A DNA stretch of 28,552 bases from Symbiodinium natans (GCA_905221605.1 CAJNDS010002831.1:126001-154552), one strand, 5' to 3'. Numbered from the stretch's first letter, positions 16,430 through 25,487 are shown. A program made the numbers and translations. The notes: a model not told the origin generated them from the letters alone.

Positions 16430-16620
16430 AGATTTATGTAGACAGTTCTTTATTCTCATTGCTTTCTTGCTTATACATATAATTATACAAACCCTTGATA
16501 TTTTGTTGTATGTACAAAATTCCAAATTCCATTTCTTGTCATTGCAGAATAATTTCAGAATTGTATACGAGAGCAATCTTGAGAGCTCCTCACAACAGCC
16601 TTGTTGAAACGAAGGGTTTT
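16430..16620 (+). other. AT-rich 3' UTR-like stretch
   Basis: Markedly more AT-rich than the window average, directly after the TGA at 16427-16429. No coding frame of note on the + strand. Confidence 0.45.
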
Positions 16621-17440
16621 TCAGCTCGCTTTTAGGGACTCGGCTAAACACGCTTCTTTGCCGAGGATGGCCAGCAGTAGCCGCATTCTCCCTTCTGTAG
16701 GGTTCAGGGTGTGAGGCTAAGGGCTTAGGGGAGTTTAGGTTTTGGGGGGAATGTTAGGGTTTTGGGTCCAACTTCCCTCGGGCCCCTTTACATATTCAAC
16801 GCCCAGGAGAAGCCTTTGTTTCACTCTGGGGGAACCTGTGCTTTGCCCCTCCAAACCCTCGTTGCCCTAAGGAACCAAGTCCCGGATTCCTCCTTGAATA
16901 GCTCAGCGCCTGTTTTTTGTGGGCTATTGCCCGGCAACCCCGTGCAGGATGTCTGATTCGTAGGTAGACCTCCAGAAGAACAAAATGCTCTAGGATCCTT
17001 GGCGCAAGGCAAAAACCCCCTAAGGGGCCTCTAAACAGCCTATAGACCCTTAAAACCATCCATCAAAGCTCCTCTTCTGCAAGAAAAGGAAACCCCAAAA
17101 AGAACCTCAGCTCCCTCCCTCACGAAACTGGCCACAAGCCCCAAACCCCCAAAGCCTTCAAAGAATTAAATGAAGCAAACCCGACAAGTTTCAAAGCCCC
17201 AGTAAGGCCCTCTAAGCCCCTTAGACCCTAACCCCTCGCCTGGCTTTGTCCGAGTGTAAGCGGTTAAACCCTACCAAACCCCAAACCCTACACCCTAAAA
17301 CCCAAACCTATACAATTTAATACATATTTATTTATTTATTTAGTATATTTATTTACTTATATGTGTATGTATCTCCCTCTCTCTCTCTCGCTCTCGCTCT
17401 CGCTCTCTCTCTCTCTCTTTCTATCACTCTCGCTCTCTCG

Positions 17441-17480
<40 letters not shown>

Positions 17481-17500
17481 GACACATCCCTCGCGGCCCT
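16621..17500. other. Intergenic or intron stretch
   Basis: Degenerate TTTAGGG/TTCAGGG units near 16699-16765, an open + frame 16762-16956 without recognisable content, a CCCTAA/AAACCCC-rich part (17150-17310), and the CT microsatellite. Confidence 0.4.
17370..17477. repeat. CT/CTCG microsatellite
   Basis: About 108 bp of CT repeats with regular CG interruptions (CTCTCG). The Ser-Leu frames through it are artefacts. Confidence 0.95.
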
Positions 17501-17566
17501 GAAGGCTGGCCAAGTTCCGCAACGAGTCCGAAGAGCGCTGGACCGCGGAGCGCAGCCATGAGCACG
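17501..17566 (+). CDS. Candidate exon with LAKF motif
   Basis: After 'gccctgaag' the frame reads LAKFRNESEERWTAERSHEH then AP. Highly charged helix. Resembles the LAKF-containing blocks at 13699 and 27167, which sit next to EF-hand exons. The 3' border is unclear. Confidence 0.4.
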
Positions 17567-17892
17567 CCCCCTTAAAATGGGGGGGGGAGTTTAGGGTTTA
17601 ACTAGGGTTCGGGTTCAGGGCAAAAGGGTTTAGGGTTTGGGGTTCCATGGTAGTATGGGGCCCCAGGGTATAGAAGTGTGTATAGAAGTGCTTCTCTATC
17701 AAGGGGCCCAGACCTGGGGTTCATGTGGGGTGCGTAAGGGCAAACCCCCATGTAGCGACAGTTTGGCTATAAATCTCACAGGGCCTTACCGAATGTCTCC
17801 CTATCAAAGGCTCGCCAAAGTTTCATGAGATGGCGATGCGACGCAGGAGCCGAACACAGCAACAGATCATCCCCTTCTGATCCTGTGGCAAA
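17567..17892. other. Spacer with TTTAGGG units
   Basis: G run at 17579, TTTAGGG units at 17589-17640 and no defensible exon. Confidence 0.4.
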
Positions 17893-18195
17893 TCACTTTA
17901 ATCCACTATTGCTAGGCTCAGTGTGGTGGTTCAGCCAACTTTGTCTTGACTCCAAGAGTCGCTCAAGATCCAGCCCAGGTTTGAAGAGTACCTGAACGCC
18001 GCAGAGGCTGAGTGAAGCAACAGCCCGTAGTTGAGACATGTCGGGCCAACTCAGCCTTGGCAATGAAAAATCTACTGTATCAGCAAGACCTTCAGGAAGA
18101 GAGCTGCACATTGAAAGGTGTTGTGTAGATTCAGCGTCAGCATCGCTATTTCGACTCAAGCACCTCCGCTCACAGGCACCACCAAGCCAACTCAT
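17893..18195 (-). CDS. Intronless minus-strand open frame, 100 codons
   Basis: The only minus-strand frame whose product looks like a normal protein. It includes STQHLSMCSSLPEGLADTV, DFSLPRLSWPDMSQLRAVAS, and LDLERLLESRQSWL, ending at a TAA stop. Helical and leucine-rich near the C-terminus. The region lacks telomere repeats and homopolymers. The + strand is also open (18038-18262), so the call is tentative. It may be a gene fragment or retrocopy. Unrecognised. Confidence 0.35.
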   Translation of the reverse strand: MSWLGGACERRCLSRNSDADAESTQHLSMCSSLPEGLADTVDFSLPRLSWPDMSQLRAVASLSLCGVQVLFKPGLDLERLLESRQSWLNHHTEPSNSGLK

Positions 18196-18352
18196 CAGGG
18201 GCGATGCAGGGGGTAAGAGCCCGGTTTTATGGGACTGGCTTGATGACGGAGATGCTAAATAACGACGGGGCGGAGCGGAGCTGTGCCCGGAGCGAAAAAC
18301 GGAAGCGTCGGCACACTCGGTTACACGGAGTAGCCTGGAGTTGTAGCTCCAG

Positions 18353-18436
18353 TATTCCCCCTTTTTTTTAGGGTTTAGGTTCCCTTAAGCCAAAAAGGGC
18401 CCTGTTTATTCCTAGGTTATTGTTGGGTTTAGGTAA
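18353..18436 (-). repeat. Dispersed repeat family B, copy 2
   Basis: Homologous to 10003-10095 (see there). Its minus strand contains TTTTGGCTTAAG (18384-18396 region), one base from the 3' part of the dinoflagellate spliced leader. Confidence 0.65.
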
Positions 18437-18690
18437 GCTTGTGAGGCAAGCCCCCAACTTCTGAGGCGCTTTGGAGTAGCTTTGTGAGGTTTCGCACCCC
18501 TCGCCAACTTCCCCTTTTAATGCTGGACTCGGTTTAATCTCCAGGATTCTCGCCCCCCCCCCCCTCCACAAAACAATCTTGGGGGTTTTCGCGGGTCCTC
18601 TGTAAACTGGGTTGGGGTCGGGGGGTAGGGCGGGTGGGGGTCGGGGGGATTGAGGGGAAGCCTCGAGGCTTGAGAGTCTAAGCTTTCCAG
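18437..18690. other. Spacer
   Basis: C tract at 18552-18563 and G-rich part at 18610-18650. Minus-strand frames are proline-rich shadows. Confidence 0.4.
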
Positions 18691-18812
18691 GATTCGTGGC
18701 TCCCTTGCCAAGAGGGGCTGCGGACGAATGTGGGTAGCCGAAACAATTGACGAAAGCGAATCAGGGCAGCTCGTGGGGTACTCCCTTGGAAAATTGTTTG
18801 GGGGCCTGTTTG
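18691..18812 (+). CDS. Candidate internal exon
   Basis: Bounded by 'agctttccag' and TTTG|GTAATG. The 122-nt frame encodes IRGSLAKRGCGRMWVAETID then ESESGQLVGYSLGKLFGGLF. Strong borders, good composition, Gly-rich hydrophobic end. The frame also continues to a stop at 18840. Function unknown. Confidence 0.5.
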
Positions 18813-18989
18813 GTAATGAAATTTTACAAGGAATCTGAAGAAAGCCGGACACCAGAAAATTGCCGGAGTTTCTTATTCAAAACTATTCTCGGTTTTTGGC
18901 TCCCCGGCCCCCCGCCCTTCATCCCCGGGCCGCGAACTTCGCATCATTGCGGACCACCCTCATTAATTGGGGGGGGGGGGCCTCTATAA

Positions 18990-19225
18990 GTTTTCCGGCA
19001 ACACGCTTAATAGCGCCTACCTTGAGGAAACCGGGTCCAACATTAGTTCAGCAACGGACCTCGCAAGCTTGAACATCCCAAGGGTGCAAACAGGCATTTC
19101 AATCGGATTGCCTAAAAAGTCTTCGACGCTTTCGAAGGGTTTAGTCAGGACCATGCAAGACAGCTTTGCTCCCGCTCCCAGGCTCATCGCTGCCTTCGGA
19201 GAGGCCGCCCCCAAAAGCTTTGTTT
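18990..19225 (+). CDS. Candidate exon, Ser/Thr-rich
   Basis: After the G tract and 'ctataag', a + frame reads FSGNTLNSAYLEETGSNISS and continues in a neutral, protein-like sequence with ISIGLPKKSSTLSKGL and MQDSFAPAPRLIAAFGEA. The frame is open to 19326 through a T-rich hydrophobic tail. The minus strand is also open over 19017-19214. Borders and strand are uncertain. Confidence 0.35.
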
Positions 19226-19429
19226 TTTTGTTGTTCCTCTTCTTTTGGTTTCATTGCGCCTTCAGCCCCGTGATTTCCTGCCACCCTCTTGAAGCCCTAC
19301 AGTCAACCCTAAACCCGAATCCCTAAATCCCAAAACTAGTCATAACTGCACCTCATAAATCCTCAAGGCCCCCTACCCTAAACCCTAAACCCTAAGCCCG
19401 CGCCATGCCTATGGCTCCTTGAATTCCAG

Positions 19430-19486
19430 GCCCTGCGCGAGCTCAAGTGGCCAGGGATTCACACCGCAGAGGACGAGACTTTTTGA
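19430..19486 (+). CDS. Candidate terminal exon
   Basis: After 'cttgaattccag' (good acceptor) the frame reads ALRELKWPGIHTAEDETF then TGA. CCCTAAA units lie just upstream (19374-19396). The pattern A-L-R-E-L-K-W resembles an EF-hand exiting helix, but no loop is present. Confidence 0.4.
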   Translation, partial: ALRELKWPGIHTAEDETF

Positions 19487-19881
19487 GGGGTATATAGGGG
19501 CTTAGGGGGTTAAGGGTTTATAGGGTTTATGGGGTTTTGAGGGTTTATAGGTTTATTGGGTTTATAGGGTTTCGGTTGGAAATAAGGGTTCTTCATGCGC
19601 TCTTGAGAATGATACGCATCGGTGAAGCTGTAAGAAGAGCACTGGTAAATTGAAAGAGTCATCGGTATCCACATGGTAAAGATGATTCCGCCAATGCCTT
19701 GCCTTTTAACCACCTTGATTGAACTTGCGGGCTTGCAGAGCCGTGACGCTTTGTGTCAGTTTGGTGCAGTGGGAATTGGGCCTGAGTTTGGCAGGCGAAA
19801 GGAGCACCCTAAACTCTAAACCCTTAACCCGCAACCCGTAGCCCTTAACCCCTACCCCTAGCCTACTTTCTTCGTCTACAG
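19487..19881. other. Intron-like stretch
   Basis: TTTATAGGG/TTTAGGG degenerate units at 19488-19580, then CCCTAAAC/CCCTTAACC units at 19806-19860. No exon seen. Confidence 0.45.
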
Positions 19882-19912
19882 CAAACCCGCTGGCAGTCCC
19901 CCGATCCACCAA
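19882..19912 (+). CDS. Candidate micro-exon
   Basis: Strong tract 'ctactttcttcgtctacag' precedes 31 nt reading QTRWQSPDPP before GTAGTG. Border quality is good; the coding content is too short to judge. Confidence 0.35.
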
Positions 19913-19951
19913 GTAGTGCATAAGGAGACACCGAGGTTTTTTTTTCTGCAG

Positions 19952-19982
19952 CCGAAGCCATCTTCCCTGCCCTGATTGCTAC
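19952..19982 (+). CDS. Candidate micro-exon
   Basis: 'gaggtttttttttctgcag' is an excellent acceptor. One frame reads EAIFPALIA, then meets a stop, so a GC donor (ATT|GCTACC) would be needed. TTTAGGG repeats start 20 bp downstream. Confidence 0.3.
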
Positions 19983-19999
19983 CTAGGGTCGCTGACAGT

Positions 20000-20048
20000 T
20001 AGGGTTCAGGGTTCAGGGTTTAGGGTTTAGGGTTTAGGGCTCAGGGTT
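20000..20048. repeat. TTTAGGG/TTCAGGG repeat
   Basis: Seven units with T-to-C variation. Confidence 0.92.
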
Positions 20049-20388
20049 TCTTGGAGCATAGTAGAGGTGAGACCATACCATGCTTGAAAGCGCCCACAAA
20101 CCTTCAACAAGCAACAACAACAGTAAGCCTGACCCAAAGAGCTGTAGGGCCCTTTGAGGTTCGATATGGCACACTCGTTTAGAAGCGGAGCCCCGAGTAC
20201 AAATGTGGTTCAGTTCTTCTAAGCAATGATCCTTTGGGAGTTCTTATCGTTCTCATCATGGTGCCTTGTATTTGGGGTGCCCAACAGGGGACGACATTTC
20301 CAAAATAAGCCACCATGTGCTTTGAGAGTTCCACTCCCTGCTGCCATGGGAAACATGGTGAGGCACACTCGCCAGCGTTGCAGGCAAC
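20049..20388 (+). promoter_or_regulatory. 5' flank of the ankyrin gene
   Basis: Free of telomere repeats and homopolymers. It ends 'cgttgcag|gcaacATG', so an AG lies 6 bases before the start codon, a plausible acceptor for spliced-leader trans-splicing. No TATA-type element is obvious, as expected for dinoflagellates. Inference only. Confidence 0.3.
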
Positions 20389-21198
20389 ATGATCCGCGTT
20401 TGGAAGGTCTCAGGGGATGAGCTGGCCGCCATACCGACGGAGGAGCTGAGTGACGACTTCGATGTTATGTCAGTCAAGAGCTGGCTTCGAACGAAATGCG
20501 GGATGCCCGTGTCCCTTCAGCAGCTCTTGCAGGACGGCCGGCGGCTGGGTGAGCATGACAAGTTGGGTGCCCCGGTAGAGTTACAGCTGATGTTGTCGCC
20601 CCTTTGGCCACCAGATGCTGCAAGGGAACTTCAAGAAGCAGCCTCGGATGGAGTGGTTGAAGTAGTCCGCACACTCTTGGAAGCCGGCGTGGCCAAAAAC
20701 TCTGAGGACAGCCAGGGCGACACAGGCCTAATTTGCGCATCTGAGAAGGGCCACATTGAGGTGGTGCGCTTGCTGTTGGAAGGTGGTGCGGCCAAGGATT
20801 TCAGGGGCGGACACCACGACACGGCCCTCATTCGTGCTTCTGCATGGGGTCACGTTGAGGTGGTGCGCTTGCTGTTGGAAGCTGGTGCTGCCAAGGACTT
20901 GGCAAACCTGGCAGGCGACACAGCCCTGATGTGTGCATCTGCCAAGGGCCACGTTGAGGTGGTGCGCTTGCTGTCGGAAGGTGGCTCGGCACTTGACTTG
21001 AAGGGCAAATTTGGCGACACGGCTCTCATTCATGCATCTGAGAATGGCCACGTCGAGGTGGTGCGCTCGCTGTTGAAAGCCGGGGCGGCAAGGGACTTGA
21101 CGAACAGGCGTGGCAACACGGCACTTGTTTGTGCGTCTGAGAATGGCCACGCTGAGGTGGTACACTTATTGCGAAGCCACAGAGTTAGAACCGCGTGA
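20389..21198 (+). CDS. Ubiquitin-like plus ankyrin-repeat protein
   Basis: A 269-residue intronless gene. Residues 1-70 resemble a ubiquitin-like fold: MIRVWKVSGDELAAI (strand pair), a helix with VKSWLRTKCG, then QQLLQDGRRL and VELQLML. Six ankyrin repeats follow, from about 77, 110, 143, 176, 209 and 242, each with the signature D-T-A-L-x-x-A-S-x-x-G-H-x-E-V-V-R-L-L-L-E-G/A-G. The last repeat is partial. Ankyrin repeats mediate protein binding; the partner is unknown. This architecture is common in Symbiodiniaceae genomes. The repeats are similar at DNA level too (GAGGTGGTGCGCTTGCTG recurs). Start chosen at the first ATG of the domain. No signal peptide. A lack of introns in an intron-dense region suggests retroposition. 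Confidence 0.92.
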   Translation: MIRVWKVSGDELAAIPTEELSDDFDVMSVKSWLRTKCGMPVSLQQLLQDGRRLGEHDKLGAPVELQLMLSPLWPPDAARELQEAASDGVVEVVRTLLEAGVAKNSEDSQGDTGLICASEKGHIEVVRLLLEGGAAKDFRGGHHDTALIRASAWGHVEVVRLLLEAGAAKDLANLAGDTALMCASAKGHVEVVRLLSEGGSALDLKGKFGDTALIHASENGHVEVVRSLLKAGAARDLTNRRGNTALVCASENGHAEVVHLLRSHRVRTA

Positions 21199-21386
21199 TA
21201 GTGCCATTGACCGCGTTGTAGTATAGATTATTGGAGGTCTTTTTCCCGATAATTATTGCAATCTGAATCTGATTATGGGTCATTGAGCAGATTTGCGCAT
21301 TTGCCATGTCGCTGGTCGCTGGCAAAATCTGAGTGGACCGGTCAAGGTTCAAGGGTTCCGACTTTTTGTGGTCATTGTCCCGCAGG
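21199..21386 (+). other. 3' flank of the ankyrin gene
   Basis: Moderately AT-rich sequence after the stop (tattattggaggtctttttcccgataatt region), without repeats. Probably 3' UTR and spacer. Confidence 0.4.
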
Positions 21387-21410
21387 TATGCCGGTACTGC
21401 TGCACGACAG
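21387..21410 (+). CDS. Candidate micro-exon, Cys-rich
   Basis: Between 'gtcccgcag' and GTTCAG, eight codons read VCRYCCTT. Both borders are good but the size prevents firm support. Confidence 0.25.
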
Positions 21411-21802
21411 TTCAGCCCAATGAAGCCCTCCCAAAACCTAAAGCCCAGAAATGAGCCCGAAAACCCCCGTAGTTCCCCCTACATACTCCCTTCAAGGGTT
21501 GTGTTCTAGGGTGAGACAAGGTGCCAAATTTCCCTATACACCTTATATACACCTTTAGGGGCCCAAAGGGCTCTGCAGAAGGACTCTGACACAGCGCGTG
21601 CCTCCCCGAGTGTGAGTGCTTAAACCCTAAAGCTGCAGAGAAGGTAATACAGGGGTCGGAATAACCTACAAATCGTATTCCCTTATGGTTCCTATACCAT
21701 ATAAGCCCTGTTCGAATTCTGAAGGCCCCTTTTCTTACCAACCCTAAACCCGGAACCCTCAATACCCTAAACCCCAAACGTCCAACAAAAGAGCCCTCGC
21801 AG
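21411..21802. other. Intron-like stretch
   Basis: Includes one copy of a short dispersed motif (21597-21630, see findings). No exon seen until 'cctcgcag' at 21802. Confidence 0.4.
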
Positions 21803-21889
21803 GAGCGCTCCTACGTCTTCACGTCCCTAGACTCCATGGGCTGCAACCTCATCACGGTGGAGGACCTGGCCTGGCTGGACAGGCGCCGG
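21803..21889 (+). CDS. EF-hand exon, phase 0-0
   Basis: After 'agccctcgcag' the frame encodes ERSYVFTSLDSMGCNLIT then VEDLAWLDRRR, ending at GTCGCG. The unit F-x-x-L-D-S-M-G-C-N-L-I-T-V-E-D-L-A-W-L-D has full EF-hand geometry (hydrophobic at loop position 8, E-D-L exiting helix) but non-standard ligands. 'EDLAWLD' is a phrase I associate with dinoflagellate EF-hand proteins. Confidence 0.6.
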
Positions 21890-22446
21890 GTCGCGCCTCT
21901 ATAGGGCTTAGGGACTCAAGGATGAGGGTTCTTACAGGGTGTAGAGGGTCTAGACGGTTTGGAGGGGTTGTTTATAGCTATAGGGTTTTCAGGCAGGGTT
22001 AGAAGGTTCCCCGCGGCCCTGTCCCCCCCCGCCGGCTCCCCCCCTCCCCCAATGAAAGAAAAGAAAAGAAAAGAAAACAACTAGAAGCCCTTTCTAATGG
22101 GCAGTTTCTCTAACTTCTGGTGCCTAATAAAAATTGGGCACCTAAAGGACGTTACGAGCCTCTGTAGTTCAAAGCAGGCAACCCAAAAGGGGACCAGAGC
22201 GAAGAGAGAGTGACCATCTGAGCCTCAGAACTCCTCAGGAACCTGAACCACAAACTCTGGAGGTTAAATCCCCAAGCCCATCCTAAACCCTAAAAGCCCC
22301 CCAAATTTCCACAGCCCTCCAAACCCCAAAGTCCCTAAACGCCCCTGACATCCCCTAAAACATCCCCCCCCCCCCCAAAGAATCTCCCCCAACAAAACAA
22401 AAAAAACAAAAAAAAAAAAAAACACAAACCCAAAATTTCTTTTCAG
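21890..22446. other. Intron
   Basis: Contains TATAGGG-type units after the donor, a C-rich tract, an AAAAG microsatellite (22054-22078) and an A-rich, CAAA-rich end before 'tttcttttcag'. No internal exon seen. Confidence 0.5.
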
Positions 22447-22541
22447 GTGGATCCCCTCGGAGTTCTTGGCCGCGGACCCCAGCGCCGAGGCGTGGAGCGA
22501 CCTGAAGGCGCCTCTCCTGACATCTCGGAAGCCCTCGAGAG
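22447..22541 (+). CDS. Exon downstream of EF-hand
   Basis: Strong acceptor 'aatttcttttcag' and donor GAGAG|GTAGGG. The frame reads WIPSEFLAADPSAEAWSDLK then APLLTSRKPSR. It enters with two bases carried; joining in phase to 21803 would need a GC donor just after GTCGC (21894-21895 region). The alternative phase-0 frame is also open. TTTAGGG repeats begin within the donor itself. Confidence 0.55.
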
Positions 22542-22640
22542 GTAGGGTTTAGGGTTTAGGGTTTAGGATTTAGGGTTTAGGGTTTGGGGTTTCGGATTTC
22601 GGGATTTAGGGTTTCGGGTCTTGTAGGGTTTAGGGTTTGG
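22541..22640. repeat. TTTAGGG repeat
   Basis: About ten units, some TTTCGGG or TTTGGGG, starting at the splice donor of the preceding exon. Confidence 0.93.
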
Positions 22641-22688
22641 GGGTTAGGGGACAGGACTCAGAGTCGGCCCTTCTTCCCGTTTTGTAGG

Positions 22689-22857
22689 ATGATGTTGGGC
22701 ATCTTCCAAAGCAAGCTGGACCCAGTCATCACTGCGTCATCACTTGTTGTTTTGAATCCCTGCCTCAATCCGAGTAGAACCGCCACTCCCAGCGGCAAGT
22801 TGCACCAGGACATCCTAGTCAAGACCTACCAGCACCCTCTCCGCGCATGGCGAATTC
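22689..22857 (+). CDS. Candidate EF-hand-like exon(s)
   Basis: After 'ccgttttgtag' one frame is open throughout: MMLGIFQSKLDPVITASS, then SGKLHQDILVKTYQHPLRAW and RILDR. 'LRAWRILD' matches 'VGAWRMLDTD' at 23730 and is a typical EF-hand entry. It may be one exon ending at a GC donor (GACAG|GCGCGC), or two exons (22689-~22733 and ~22797-22857). The frame stays open to 23087. Confidence 0.5.
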
Positions 22858-23729
22858 TGGACAGGCGCGCTTTCCCCCCCCTGAACTGCATTTTTGGCAG
22901 ACTTCTCAGCACCTACGGGGAGTCGCCACCATCCTTGTGTACTTTTTTTTTGGGTGTAGGGTTTGGTTTAGGTTTCGTACTGACTCGTGGAAATGAGGAG
23001 CAAGGATTTCCCCCGTTCGTTTGCAAGGCGGCCCTCCATTTGCCCAAGTCCCCTAAGCTTTCGAGGCTTTGGGGCTTGGTTCTCTAGGCAAGTCGACATT
23101 CTTCACCAATAGGGCCTTGCACGGACTACTTGCAAACGTTTAGTGCCCGACCTTCTAATTTTCTCCTCAAAAGAAGAGACAACATATTCATAACAAGCCC
23201 AACCAACGTATGACAAAAGTGTGCATCGGCGCTTAGCAAGGAGTTTGTAACTATGACAATGGTGTTGTATCTCCAACATCGAGTCCTCAAGGAGCCCTTG
23301 ACTCCTGACTGCTGAAAGCCCCGTTGCCGCCAGGGACAACTCCAATCGGATTGGTTGGACAGAATTTCGGGACGTGTGCAAGAAGGTGGCGCTGGGGTTT
23401 GGGTTTCGAGTGGTCATTTTGGGTGCTGGGGGGTGCCGGGTGGTTCTTGCCTGCGGTTTCTTCTTGTTTCAGATTTCTAAGATCTTGGAGAGCAGTATGT
23501 TCCTGAACGTCCCCACTTCTTGAGCACAGCTGCTGGAGCATGCCGCAGGGCCTCTCACCTTAGGGTTTAGGGTTTAGGGCGGCGCGGTTGCTGCTCTCCA
23601 CGTCTTTGCGGGTTAATGAGCGGCCCAGACATGGTTGTTGGTGAGCCGACTTGCTCACAAGTAGCTGGTCCAGCCTCGGCAGATGGAACCCCAAGACCCG
23701 AATTGAGCCCTAAGCCCTAAACCCTGCAG
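22858..23729. other. Intron-like stretch
   Basis: No exon I would defend. TTTAGGG units at 23562-23579 and CCCTAAA units at 23710-23725 directly before the next acceptor. Minus-strand frames (23103-23417, 23287-23541) have no recognisable content. Confidence 0.45.
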
Positions 23730-23800
23730 GTTCACTTTAATGGGGACATAGTTGGGGCCTGGCGCATGCTGGACACCGACATGCCAGAGACCCAGCATTC
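23730..23800 (+). CDS. EF-hand-like exon (entry half)
   Basis: After 'aaccctgcag' the phase-0 frame encodes VHFNGDIVGAWRMLDTDMPE then TQHS. I-V-G-A-W-R-M-L-D-T-D-M is a typical dinoflagellate EF-hand entering helix with loop residues D1 and D3. The 3' end is undefined; the loop is probably completed by another exon, as MPEVDYDDF at 2287 suggests for a paralogue. Confidence 0.5.
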
Positions 23801-24550
23801 TCCCTTGAAGCCCTCAGCCCTCAAGGGCTGTTCAGGGCTTAGAGTTGTGTCTGGAGTAAAGAGTTTAAGGTTTGGAGTTAAGGGGTTTGTTATAAGGCTG
23901 TTTAGAGATCAGGTTTAGGCTTCAGGGCTGGGATTCTCTGTCGACGTCTTGTTGGAAACAGTGCTTAGACTTACACGGTAGCTGAGCCACGCCCTCCTAA
24001 AATGTGTGGTGGCCCAGGAGGACCGAATCACAAACTGGAAGAGATGTCTCCATTTTTCTCGCTATCTCGATTTGACTGGACTGGTTTGGTCTGAACTTTT
24101 GCATTGTCTGTCGGGCCTGATTGATGGCAAAGTCGGGACGGAATGCCGGCAGCCATACATACATGTGTGCATGTATAATAACCGCTATATATATATATAT
24201 ATGTGCAATACGTGGGGGCCTTGTCTTGAGGTCTGGCTACATCTCCATGCGGGAGTATGTGCGATCCTCAGGGAGGTGTTTTGGGTTCCTTTCTTTTGCG
24301 GGGTTTCGAGGCATCGGGCTTGTAGGAAAAGAGTCTGAGCAGGTCTCACATTGGAAAAGGGTGTAGGGTTTATAGGGCTGAGGGTTTCCAGGGCTGAGGC
24401 CTGGTTCAAGAAGGGCTCAGGGTTTTCGGCTTCAAGGGTTCTGCATGTCATTTGCCCGGGCCAGCAACAGCTGGTAGAACCAAGGGTCCTGGGATGTCAA
24501 GACTTGCGCTCGAAACCACTACAGTTCCGAGGCCGGGGGCCACTTTGTAG
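23801..24550. other. Intron-like stretch
   Basis: Degenerate TTTAGGG-type units near 23838-23925 and 24363-24430, and a TA microsatellite (24186-24201). A + frame 24006-24338 begins after 'ggcccag' with EDRITNWKRCLHFSRYLDL and could hold an exon, but I cannot bound it. Confidence 0.35.
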
Positions 24551-24672
24551 CAAGAAAAACCCAAACTTCGGAAGAAGCACCGGGAGGAGGGGGGAAGCCC
24601 TCAACGCCATAAACTCTCAACAAGCTTCCGAGGATCCCTCCAGTGAGGAGCTGCTCACCTCTTTCAAGGCGC
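24551..24672 (+). CDS. Candidate internal exon
   Basis: After 'cactttgtag' the frame reads KKNPNFGRSTGRRGEALNA then INSQQASEDPSSEELLTSFK, ending at GC|GTACGT. The acidic, Ser-rich second half is clearly protein-like. Function unknown. Confidence 0.5.
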
Positions 24673-24781
24673 GTACGTGAGTTGTGAGGTCCTAGGACCT
24701 GACAGACCTAAGTCAGGAGCCTCCCTTTAGGTTACCATCACTATCACTATCTATCCCCTTCGATTCTAGTTTTTATGATAT

Positions 24782-25080
24782 GTGCAAAATTTCACTGCCC
24801 CAAAGAGAACCATTCTACTTGACTATAGGCCGCTGGATGAACCATCAGATGTGGGGGGATGGCTCCATACAGCTGCGACAAAAGCACTCGTCTTGCACGG
24901 GCTACTTTCAGAGAACACCGCTCAGGAGTGGGCCGATTCGAACTTCGGCTCCGTTCGTCATTGCTTCAAGGCGGGGTCCGGGGATGCCGATTCAAGGTCG
25001 AGGGCTTCCATTGTTCACCGGCTTCTGTTGAAGCGAGCTCCTAGAAAGAGCTCCTCTCTCCGTTCAGGCCAAAGAGTTGC
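24782..25080 (+). CDS. Candidate coding block, unbounded
   Basis: About 100 codons of protein-like sequence: APKRTILLDYRPLDEPSDVG, GWLHTAATKALVLHGLLSEN, TAQEWADSNFGSVRHCFKAG. The frame runs to 25339 but turns Ser/Leu-rich in a CTTTC-rich area. A second + frame is open over the same stretch. Borders and gene membership unknown. Confidence 0.35.
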
Positions 25081-25487
25081 GATTGATTTACATTCTTTCG
25101 GTGTCTTTATCCGGCCCCTGTCTTTCATTCTTTCGGTGTCTTTATCAAGCTTTCGGGTTCAAGGATCAGGTTGTCGTGTCGCTTGCGGCGGGGCGGAGCC
25201 TGTCAGGAGAAAAGTTAGATTGTTCTCTCTCGCTCTCCAGCGCTTTGTCATTCCTTCTCGACTTGTTTGTGCGTCTGGCCGTCTCTGCATCTGTCTTTCT
25301 CTTGCGACTGCTCCCTGGCTCTCTCGCTTTCTTCTTTGATAAATACAGGCATGCATTTATACAGCTGTATCGTCAAAATTTCTTGTTATTGTGTATAAAC
25401 ATTACATATGTATGTATATACATACGTACATGTATATATATATACATATATATATATATGTATATATATGTATTCTCTGTGCTTCAG
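25081..25487. other. Pyrimidine- and TA-rich intron stretch
   Basis: CTTTCGGTGTCTTTATC occurs twice (25096 and 25131 areas), then a TCTC-rich part and a TATATA/CATACG microsatellite (25402-25472), ending 'tctctgtgcttcag'. Confidence 0.5.

Noticed and set aside
17353-17575. Three long open frames (Ser/Leu-rich + strand; Glu/Arg-rich - strand)
   Set aside because: They are translations of the CT/CTCG microsatellite and carry no other coding signal.
20474-21165. Minus-strand open frames across the ankyrin gene
   Set aside because: They are the complement of a clear ankyrin gene and show only complementary codon bias.
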